From Closterium sp. Naga37s-1 (taxonomy: Eukaryota > Streptophyta > Zygnematophyceae > Desmidiales > Closteriaceae), in assembly GCA_947471745.1 (NCBI GenBank), contig CANJKZ010000142.1, positions 4,270,501 to 4,334,500 on the forward strand: a stretch of 64,000 nucleotides of DNA. The letters run 5' to 3'. How positions within the stretch are numbered: the first letter of the stretch is position 1; each line of letters opens with the position of its first letter. Below the pieces are notes generated by a model that saw nothing but the letters and a program-made list of their open reading frames with translations, was not told where the DNA came from and ran no database searches. The position numbers were made by a program, and so were the translations under genes. Below are positions 56,555 to 64,000 of this stretch, piece after piece.

Positions 56555-59500
56555 ATGAAGAGTCGTGCGTTCATCTTTGAGGCCCTTGTCAACGAGCAGC
56601 AGAGTCGAGACTTTGCACGGAACAAGCGGAGTGACGAAGGTGCGTGGAGTGCTGTAGCAGCCACAAGATATGGCAACCAATTCCAGAGGCAAGGAAATTT
56701 CAGCCCAAACCGCCCTCAACCCTACTACGGTACGAAATTTCAGTCACCTTCCAACCCATACAAACCCTCTCGTTTTCCTCAGTCAAGTCCTCCCTATAAG
56801 TCCAGTCACTATGTCCAGCCAAGGCCTTCGATTCCCAATCAATACCAGCCTAGGAATGCAAGAGTCAATATGCCAAGAGTCAATAATTTCAGCCAAGCCC
56901 CGAATGCTAAAAAGTTTAATTTTGAGTGTTTTTGTTGTCATGAGTGGGGTCACCCGTGGTATGCTTGTCCTAAGAAGCCTCCTAATTGGGTCCCCCCACC
57001 TCAGCTACTATCTGAAAAAGGTAAGGCAGCCATAGCAAATATAGCAAGTCATTCTACAAGTCAAGATGAGTCCAAAGAGTCCGATGGTCCTGTCCTTTTT
57101 AACGCTGCTACTTGCATGCACGTTTTCTCTACTAGTAGTGAGGAGTTTATTCTTGATAGTGGCTGCTCTGAAACCATGACTCCCTATCAGTCCATTCTCA
57201 AGGATTTTCAGCCCTCATATGACTCAAAAGCTGTGACTCTTGCTGATCTTGGCAAAGTACCAATCAAAGGAGTCGGCAAGCTTGAGTTCGAAAAGGATGG
57301 TAAGTCATTTTGTGTCAATAAAGCTTTGTTTGTTCCTGATTTGGGAGCAAACTTGCTCTCAGCCGGACAACTCGAAGAGAAAGGTGCCTCCGTTCTCTTG
57401 CAAGGGGGGAAAGCCAAAGTGTGGGACAGTGCAGGAAATCTGGTGGCTGAAGGCGAGCGTACCGGGCGGCTCTACAAGATGAAGTTGGAGATTAAGCGCG
57501 GTGCTAGCAACACGAAGAACGACGTTGTCTCGCTTCCCGCTGTTTCAACCGATCAAGTCAACAACAAAGGGAGTATCTCCCAAGCTGAGGTATGGCATGC
57601 ACGCTTGGGGCACGTGGGAGTGCAAGCATTGAAAGAGCTGGTAAATCACAAGAGCGTGGAAGGATTGAGTTTGAATGAAAGTGCAGTCAAGTCCCTTTCT
57701 TCCGTTCCATGTCCATCTTGTGTGGAAGGTAAACTAGCTAGAAAGCCATTCTTCCCTTCTAAGTCTCAGTCAAGGGACCTCCTAGAGTTGGTCCACACTG
57801 ATGTCTTCGGCCCCATGCGAGACCCTACTCGAAACGGTAAGAGATATTTGGTGTCTTTCATTGATGACAAGAGTCGTTTCTCGTGGTCCTTTTTCATCAA
57901 CACCAAGGATGAAGTTCACAAGTGTTTCAAGCAATGGCTAGCACTTGTTGAGAGAGAGTCAGGGAAGAAGTTACTCACCTTGAGGTCGGATCGAGGAGGT
58001 GAGTACATGGGGAAAGCGTTTCAGGGGGAGTTGTTGGCATTGGGCATCAAACAACAGTTCACTTGTCCCTATAGTCCTCAGCAAAATGGAGTGGCAGAGA
58101 GGTTTCATCGCACTATCCAGGCTATAGCTACCACTTTCCTTCAGTTCAAAGGCCTTGACAAGCTCTGGTGGGGTGAGGCAATCACTATGGCAATTTATGT
58201 TCGCAACAGGAGACCCACAAGGCCCTTACCGGAAGGTGTAACGCCATATGAGGCTTGGTTTGGAGTTAAACCAGATCTGTCTATGCTTCGTGTTTTTGGT
58301 TCCATGGCCCAATACCGTGTTCCAGATGCAAAGAGACTCAAGCTGGACAGCAAAGCTCATTGGGGCCTCTTCATCGGCATGAGCAATGAGAGCAAGGGAT
58401 GGGTCCTTTGGGATCCTGTCACCAAGCGAGAAGTGGTTTCAAGGGATGTTGTCTTCTATGAAGACATGTCCCTTGCAGGTTGGCATAAGTTTTCCTCTTC
58501 CTCCTCTCTACCCTCTATCCAACAGGAACCAGCAAGCGCACCTGAGGAAACAACACAAGAGGAGGAAGAAGATGACACCGATTCTGACCATAGCGGACCG
58601 ATCATCGATCTCCCTCAAGCCGTCGTCAACGAGTCCAACCGTGCCACGCCAGTGCCACCAGCAGCTAATCAACCAAGTGGAGATGAAGTTCAGCCATCAA
58701 ATGAAGACAATCCACCGCAGCAAGTCACCGTTCCATTACCACCAAAGGAGCAGCAGCCAACAGTCACAAACCAGCCAGCTATATCAACACCAACCTCACA
58801 ATTTCAACGCCAACCGGATCAGCCCACCACTACGCCATCAAACCCATCACCAGCCATCACTCCAGAGGCAACTACAGAAGCTCATCATCATCCCATGCAG
58901 CAGCAATCAACAGCTACAAGACCCCAAGTACCTACATCAACACCATCTACGACTCTACCTAGCAACAAGTCAACCGTCACCGCAACACCTCGTTCTCATA
59001 CCACACGTTCATCAGTTGTTCCAACGTCAAGCCAGCTCATAGCACGAGGATCACTTCAGCGAGTCACCACCAACACCAGCTCCAACAGTCCACTTCTTCA
59101 CCCAAGACCTTTCTCAACTTCACCCCCACGTCCCGGATTCGGTCGTCATCAGTTACCACCATCTTCAACACCGAGCAACAACACCAACCAGCCCCAACCA
59201 TCACCACCTCTCGACAAGGCAGCGTCATCATCAATTCCCAAGCTTCTAGTCTCAAGATCCCCACCAAGAGCATCTTCACAACCAACTATGCCGACAAACG
59301 TTTCAGCTTCACCGCCACGAGTCACCATACCTAATCCTCAAGTCAACACCGATAATCAAGATATTTCCACGCCAGGAGAAGAACAAGCAGCCGTGCCGCC
59401 GTCGCAGCCGATGTCGCAGCCGTTGTCTCAGCCGCAAATGACCGCATCAACGCAATCAAACACTGTGAGACCGAACCCTACCACTAATGTGTCTCAGCCA

Positions 59501-61381
59501 ACTGAGGAGTTTGGTAAAGGTAAACGAGTCCGCAAGGTAAAAAAGCCCTTCAATTTCATGGTTGACATGTCATCAAGGTGCACATGTGAGGAGAGTGAGA
59601 ATTGCATTCACAAGAAGGTAGAGGCAATATGCATGGCAGCATCACACCTTCCGCGAGAGCCCTTGAGTCGTCGTGAGGCAATGGCAAGTCCCGAAAGAGA
59701 GCATTGGTTGAAAGCCGAGGAAGAGGAGATTGAGAGTCTCATGAAGCGAGGTACATGGCGTCTTGTTGAGCCACCTCCAGGGAAGAAGGTAATTGGTGTC
59801 AAATGGGTGTACAAGATCAAGGTAAAAGGTGATGGTAGCCTCGATAGGTACAAGGCAAGGTTAGTGGCAAAAGGTTATTCCCAAATTCCAGGTCTTGACT
59901 TCACCGAAACCTTTGCCGTGGTAGCAAAGTACACCACGGTACGAGTCCTCCTCGCCATAGCCGCATATCTTGGTCTCCATATCCATCAAATGGATGTCAA
60001 GAACGCATTTCTCTACGGTGTCTTGGAAGAAGAGGTATACATGGCACAACCCGAAGGTTATGATGACGGTACGGGTCGAGTGTGTCGCTTGGTAAAGTCC
60101 CTTTATGGTCTCAAACAGTCCCCACGGGTTTGGTATCATGCTCTTGAGCAGGTACTTTTCAAGCATGGTTTCACAAGGTCCATGAGAGACAACGCTCTGT
60201 ACTTCATGCACACGAGTGAGGGGGAGTACATTTGGCTCTTGGTATATGTCGATGACCTCCTCCTAGTCTCAGGTTCTCTTGATCTTTTCAACAAGGTGAA
60301 AGGTATTCTCACGAGTGCATTCACGATGACCGATCTTGGTGAGCCGAGTCATTATCTTGGTATGAACATTGTGAGAGATCGTAAGTCACGGTCCATCTTC
60401 CTATTCCAGCAAAGGTACATCCAAAAGGTCCTTGAGAGGTTTGGTCTTGATGATAGCAAGCCATCACCTACCCCACTTCCTTCCAAATTTGTCCCTTTGT
60501 CTTCACATCAGCCCTATGAAGAGAGAGAGTCAAGCCTTGATATCATAGGTATTAAAGAGTTGTGTCTTGAGGAGAGTGAGCATCATGGTGAGAATTCACT
60601 TAAGGTATCCCCACAAGACCTAGCTCTGTACCAAAGTCAGGTTGGGTGTCTCATGTATGCAGCCATATGCACAAGGCCCGACTTAGCATTCACGGTATCT
60701 AAGCTAGCTCAACACATGAGTGCCCCTTCACCTATTCATATGCATGCAGCCAAGCGAGCTCTTCGGTATCTCAAAGGTACTTCTAATCATGGTCTTCTCT
60801 TCCAAGCCAGCCCATATGCAAGCTCCCTCCAAGGCTTTACCGATGCAGATTGGGCGGGAGAATTGAGCACACGCAAGTCTACCGGCGGCTACATCTTCCT
60901 CATGTGTGGTGCCGCTGTTTCTTGGCAATCGCGCAAGCAAAGTTGTGTGGCACTTTCAACAACCGAAGCTGAGTACATGGCAATGACCGAAGGAGCAAGG
61001 GAGGCAATCTGGTTACGTGGATTCTTGGAGGAATTGAGGAAGCCGCAAACTCAACCAACTCCGCTCTACGTGGACAACACTTCAGCCGTAGCTCTTTCCA
61101 AGAACCCGGTTCATCATGGGCGTACAAAACACATCGAGGTGCAGTACCACTTCATTCGTGAGCAACTAGAGAAGGGAGTTCTCGCCGTCAACTTTTGCCG
61201 TTCATTCGATCAAGCAGCAGATTTCATGACCAAGGTTCTTCCACATGATGCATTCAACATGTGCAAGGCAAGAGCAGGCCTCATGACACTTCATGAAGCA
61301 GTGGAGCAGTTTGAGGAGAATGAGGAGTGTGAGGGGAAGAGACGTGGGCAGCAGCATGAAGTGTATGCTAAGGAGATGTGA
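56555..61381 (+). CDS. Copia E gag C-terminus, protease, integrase, RT, RNase H
   Basis: An uninterrupted 1608-codon frame in phase with the gag part. Domains in order: end of gag with CCHC zinc knuckle (CFCCHEWGHPWYAC, about residue 125); aspartic protease LDSGCS (about 200); GAG-pre-integrase HARLGHVG and CPSCVEGK (350-390); integrase core with Asp in VHTDVFGP (about 413), Asp in RSDRGGEY (about 478) and Glu in QNGVAERF (about 513); Pro/Thr/Gln-rich linker (about 650-980); RT with WVYKIKVK (about 1085), LYGLKQSP and YVDDLLLV (about 1231); RNase H with DADWAG (about 1430), VDNTSA (about 1506) and GRTKHIEVQYH. All catalytic motifs are intact. Confidence 0.95.
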   Translation: MKSRAFIFEALVNEQQSRDFARNKRSDEGAWSAVAATRYGNQFQRQGNFSPNRPQPYYGTKFQSPSNPYKPSRFPQSSPPYKSSHYVQPRPSIPNQYQPRNARVNMPRVNNFSQAPNAKKFNFECFCCHEWGHPWYACPKKPPNWVPPPQLLSEKGKAAIANIASHSTSQDESKESDGPVLFNAATCMHVFSTSSEEFILDSGCSETMTPYQSILKDFQPSYDSKAVTLADLGKVPIKGVGKLEFEKDGKSFCVNKALFVPDLGANLLSAGQLEEKGASVLLQGGKAKVWDSAGNLVAEGERTGRLYKMKLEIKRGASNTKNDVVSLPAVSTDQVNNKGSISQAEVWHARLGHVGVQALKELVNHKSVEGLSLNESAVKSLSSVPCPSCVEGKLARKPFFPSKSQSRDLLELVHTDVFGPMRDPTRNGKRYLVSFIDDKSRFSWSFFINTKDEVHKCFKQWLALVERESGKKLLTLRSDRGGEYMGKAFQGELLALGIKQQFTCPYSPQQNGVAERFHRTIQAIATTFLQFKGLDKLWWGEAITMAIYVRNRRPTRPLPEGVTPYEAWFGVKPDLSMLRVFGSMAQYRVPDAKRLKLDSKAHWGLFIGMSNESKGWVLWDPVTKREVVSRDVVFYEDMSLAGWHKFSSSSSLPSIQQEPASAPEETTQEEEEDDTDSDHSGPIIDLPQAVVNESNRATPVPPAANQPSGDEVQPSNEDNPPQQVTVPLPPKEQQPTVTNQPAISTPTSQFQRQPDQPTTTPSNPSPAITPEATTEAHHHPMQQQSTATRPQVPTSTPSTTLPSNKSTVTATPRSHTTRSSVVPTSSQLIARGSLQRVTTNTSSNSPLLHPRPFSTSPPRPGFGRHQLPPSSTPSNNTNQPQPSPPLDKAASSSIPKLLVSRSPPRASSQPTMPTNVSASPPRVTIPNPQVNTDNQDISTPGEEQAAVPPSQPMSQPLSQPQMTASTQSNTVRPNPTTNVSQPTEEFGKGKRVRKVKKPFNFMVDMSSRCTCEESENCIHKKVEAICMAASHLPREPLSRREAMASPEREHWLKAEEEEIESLMKRGTWRLVEPPPGKKVIGVKWVYKIKVKGDGSLDRYKARLVAKGYSQIPGLDFTETFAVVAKYTTVRVLLAIAAYLGLHIHQMDVKNAFLYGVLEEEVYMAQPEGYDDGTGRVCRLVKSLYGLKQSPRVWYHALEQVLFKHGFTRSMRDNALYFMHTSEGEYIWLLVYVDDLLLVSGSLDLFNKVKGILTSAFTMTDLGEPSHYLGMNIVRDRKSRSIFLFQQRYIQKVLERFGLDDSKPSPTPLPSKFVPLSSHQPYEERESSLDIIGIKELCLEESEHHGENSLKVSPQDLALYQSQVGCLMYAAICTRPDLAFTVSKLAQHMSAPSPIHMHAAKRALRYLKGTSNHGLLFQASPYASSLQGFTDADWAGELSTRKSTGGYIFLMCGAAVSWQSRKQSCVALSTTEAEYMAMTEGAREAIWLRGFLEELRKPQTQPTPLYVDNTSAVALSKNPVHHGRTKHIEVQYHFIREQLEKGVLAVNFCRSFDQAADFMTKVLPHDAFNMCKARAGLMTLHEAVEQFEENEECEGKRRGQQHEVYAKEM

Positions 61382-61433
61382 AAGGAGCATCAGCATGGGT
61401 GTATGTGTGCTTCGGGTCTGGTGCGAGGGGGAG

Positions 61434-61934
61434 TGTTGGAGAATCGAGTTTCTGCCGCCCCAGCCCTTTGCACACAAGCAGCAGCAAGGGGGAATGTCGG
61501 CGATGAATCAGAGCTTCGGGAAGTACTTCGAAAGTTCCACCACCAATCAGATTTCAGCCGAAGACTCGATATAGTTCAAAGCTGCCTTCAAACCGAAGTG
61601 TTGGCAGTTTCTACAGGTTTCTACACATCAGAATCAGCTATAACAGAAATATCCAGAGTTTTCTTATTCATGCACCTCATGTGGCACTCAAAGTCACTCA
61701 AGGTCCATCCAATCTAGATTGTGCCCAAGTTACCAGGGAAGTTACATTGTCTATCAGCCTAGTTTGAACTTTCAATCTGTCTTGTTTGTGATGCCTAGAG
61801 TTGTGCTTTAGTGGGCTTGTTAATCTTGAACATAGTGAAGTTTTACCTCATCCAGTCAATTCCAGCAGCCCTGCTAAGACTTTCCAGCCAAGTTTCCAGC
61901 CCTCCAGTAGTCACAGCTACTCTGTTTTACAAGT
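61434..61934 (+). repeat. Copia E 3' LTR (501 bp)
   Basis: Differs from the 5' LTR at CATTGTCTATC (CATTTTCTATC there) and TTTGAACTTTC (TTTGAGCTTTC there). Confidence 0.95.
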
Positions 61935-61939
61935 CTAGG

Positions 61940-62066
61940 CAGGGGGTAACAGCGGAGAACAAGGTTCGTAGGAGTGTGTGCGGCAGGCAGGAAGGATGAC
62001 GAGAAGGAATGGTAGAAGATACTGTAGTATTTTACTAGCGCGGAATCTAGATTCCACGTGGCTCAG
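61940..62066. other. Intergenic remnant between copia E and MITE F
   Basis: 127 bp that would have lain directly upstream of GLX2 before copia E inserted. No recognisable gene. Confidence 0.5.
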
Positions 62067-62408
62067 GACGCGTCACAATTGAAATACCGAGGAAGGATCG
62101 GGGGTGTTCACCGATCCTGCCAAATCGATCGTCACATCGGTGTGCCATGACTGCATTTTTGCAATCGCGGGCCCACCGCAATTCTCAAGGGACATGTTTG
62201 AAAAAACTTGGGGCAAAATCGCCCGATCTGGACGAAATTGCACGATAGATGTGTGACAAGGGCATATCGATCGCGTGACTCCGAGGGGACAACTGTACAT
62301 TGGCGACAGATAACGAAGCCAAGTAACCACTATTTCGCAACTTAACGAAGTACTGTACCCACGAAACACCGAACCTGCGCAGGTTCGATGTTTCAATTGT
62401 GACGCGTC
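62067..62408. mobile_element. MITE-like element F (342 bp) with 18-bp inverted repeats
   Basis: Ends are perfect inverted repeats GACGCGTCACAATTGAAA, flanked by CTCAG on both sides (62062-62066 and 62409-62413), so a 5-bp TSD. Non-coding. A short palindrome GAACCTGCGCAGGTTC lies near the right end. A 5-bp TSD does not fit the common plant MITE groups, so the superfamily is open. Confidence 0.8.
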
Positions 62409-63017
62409 CTCAGTCTGCTGCTTCAAATCACACATGCTCATTCAAGGACTGCACAAGAGAAAGTACAACACGGCAGAACAAGATACCAAACCACTGTTCA
62501 CACGTTCCTTACACCGATTTACAATAACGCGATCAAGGAATTCATTTTGTAAGAGCCTAAAAGATGATGCACGTCTGATGCAATGGAGTGAGTGAGCAAT
62601 GATTGCACTAACTGAGCAAGGCATGAATGAACATTTGAGAGAAAAAGAGTGCCAACATGTATAATTGAATTAATGAGTGAGATACCATTTGAGTTTTGCA
62701 TTAAGTGTCTAAACCTGGATGTAAGAAGTAGCAAACTTCTATTTCCTTACACATTGTTTTAGTCCACTTTATTTTCGATATAAGGAGTTCGTTAAGCGAG
62801 CTGCAAGGTTGGTCCTAGGTCCGACTTGGGGAACTGTCCGACCAGCGAAATTGAAATACTGTACGGTTACCCAGACTCGGCAATTGCGAAGTTTCCCGCC
62901 TGAAATTCGCGAGTCCGCTGTTTTAGCTGACATGGAGCTTCACCTTCGAGAAAGCATCCGTAAATTCCTGGGGAGACTATGGTTTGGACAACAGACAGCC
63001 AGACCAGGCAGTATTTA
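62409..63017. other. Intergenic sequence between the two MITEs
   Basis: About 600 bp, AT-richer in 62440-62780. No convincing gene, RNA or repeat was seen. Confidence 0.5.
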
Positions 63018-63453
63018 GGGCGCGTTCGTTCCGTCAAATTGGACAAAGTTCATGTTTTGGGGGCAAATATTTTTTTTGAACCTAAGTCGAATGGAATTCG
63101 ACTTTCCTTGTAGCGAAGTTCGAAAATTGCGGGAATAACACTGCAAAGATGCAATCACACACGCAAGGTCGAACACCAGAATTCGAACTTTATGTTACCC
63201 GGTACATGCTCGCCAAGTCAAATTAATGCCATTGTATGTTTCGCGATGGCGTCGTCAATTTCGCATGGTGTCGTACGTGCCGAAAACACACACGCTCACA
63301 TGAACGCGCTCACGCACGTTCACAACGCCAACTCGAGTCATGTTCACGTTTCAAGTTCGAACTTTCATAAGCCCTGAAATTCGCGATGTTCGTCATACGC
63401 TCTTGACGAGATTGGCGAAAAGGGTAACTACATCAAACGGAACGAACGCGCCC
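63018..63453. mobile_element. MITE-like element G (436 bp), Tourist/Harbinger type
   Basis: Perfect 17-bp terminal inverted repeats GGGCGCGTTCGTTCCGT, flanked by TTA on both sides (63015-63017 and 63454-63456). A 3-bp TTA duplication with GGGC-starting ends fits PIF/Harbinger-derived MITEs. No transposase. Confidence 0.8.
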
Positions 63454-63456
63454 TTA

Positions 63457-63903
63457 GGACCATCAATCAAGCCATAAACGCTTGTGGTCTCTTGGGAGTC
63501 ATGGCTGCTGCTTCAGTCTCTTGTACGGCTGTTGATTGGTGTATTCATTATTTGAGATTTAATCGACTAGTTCTAGTTGTATATCCAGCGTCAACCTTGC
63601 GATTGCCCTAAAACGAAGTACTCCATTTGGTGGCGTGTTCTCATCTGCATGAAATTTTGTTGCCCTTTCGATCGCGCCATTCGCGGAACAACATTCCCCT
63701 TTCGTTCGTCTCGTAGGTTCCCGGTTCGTTTCTTCCTTCTACGATAGGACAGACCGAGCGCGGGGCTAAGAAGTTCTGCGCGTTACCGCCTCCTGCCTGC
63801 CGCTTGCCGCTTGCTTCCTGCTCCTTGCTGCTCTGCTCACTCACCAGTGCAAGCCAAACGACACGAAACGAAGCGAAGCGAGTTACAGCGCGGACTCGAA
63901 GCG
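63457..63903 (+). promoter_or_regulatory. Upstream region and 5' UTR of the gene starting at 63904
   Basis: About 450 bp between MITE G and the next ATG; no other gene. The last 60 bases carry repeated ACGAAACGAAGCGAAGCG words. No TATA box is evident. Confidence 0.4.
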
Positions 63904-63987
63904 ATGGCCATGGAGACCGAAGGCTTATCGCCAGCGCTCTTAAACTTCCGCGTGTCGCTCGTGGAAACTCTCGAGGCGTATCTCGGC
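63904..63987 (+). CDS. First coding exon of an unidentified gene (partial)
   Basis: ATG at 63904 opens 28 codons (MAMETEGLSPALLNF...VETLEAYLG) and runs to a consensus donor GTAAGT at 63988-63993, phase 0. The remainder lies outside the window. The peptide is too short to name a family. It would be divergent to GLX2, and without copia E and the two MITEs the two start codons would be only about 1.4 kb apart. Called from the start, donor and composition, so moderately uncertain. Confidence 0.5.
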
Positions 63988-64000
63988 GTAAGTCTGAGCG

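Larger units (their letters stand above)
55328..61934 (+). mobile_element. Copia E, nearly intact Ty1/copia retrotransposon
   Basis: A 6.6-kb element with 501-bp LTRs differing at about two positions, TSD CTAGG (55323-55327 and 61935-61939), primer site TGGTATCAGAGC at 55829-55840 and PPT GAGGGGGAG before the 3' LTR. One gag-pol frame has a single internal stop. Longer LTRs, lower GC and a normal zinc knuckle set it apart from A, B, D and J. Near-identical LTRs mean a recent insertion. Confidence 0.95.

Overview
The window is nuclear DNA from a green-lineage eukaryote. It holds one spliced gene with GT-AG introns whose product resembles plant cytosolic glyoxalase II, several Ty1/copia retrotransposons with plant-type TGGTATCAGAGC primer sites, and very large tandem arrays. 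A streptophyte (charophyte) alga of the Closterium type is my best guess, from overall character only. Over 50 kb is repeats; host genes are confined to the right end.

Layout. 1-279 is a piece of a ~360-bp satellite. 280-1128 is the 3' part of a Tc1/mariner transposon. 1129-14107 is a 28-bp G-rich minisatellite (~460 copies). 14108-15481 is the 3' end of a copia element (J) with its LTR. 15748-19042 is a second array of the same minisatellite (~118 copies). From 19043 to 50722 the ground sequence is the ~360-bp satellite, interrupted by insertions whose 5-bp target-site duplications (TSDs) can be read: copia A, split into 20853-26640 (minus, 3' half) and 35356-38502 (plus, 5' half); an unknown TG...CA element C (30106-32971) that contains a small non-autonomous LTR element B (30895-32494); a 375-bp miniature LTR element (39560-39934) with tRNA-like Pol III boxes; and copia D (43482-50620, minus).

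50723-64000 is the genic end. A complete seven-exon glyoxalase II gene (GLX2, minus, 51869-55101) encodes 258 residues with every metal ligand present. About 230 bp upstream of its start codon sits a young copia E (55328-61934; LTRs differ at about 2 of 501 positions), whose gag-pol frame is broken by a single TGA. Beyond it lie two MITE-like elements (62067-62408 and 63018-63453) and the first exon of an unidentified divergent gene (63904-63987).

Main points of interest: the minisatellite arrays that cut into a transposase and a reverse transcriptase and are stop-free in three frames; copia A, whose halves share one TSD but lie 8.7 kb apart with a 582-bp inverted duplication at the two break ends; the miniature LTR element with A and B boxes across its LTR/primer-site junction; exon-fragment duplications inside GLX2 introns; and copia stop codons that arose by C-to-T type transitions. 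Identities were counted by eye.
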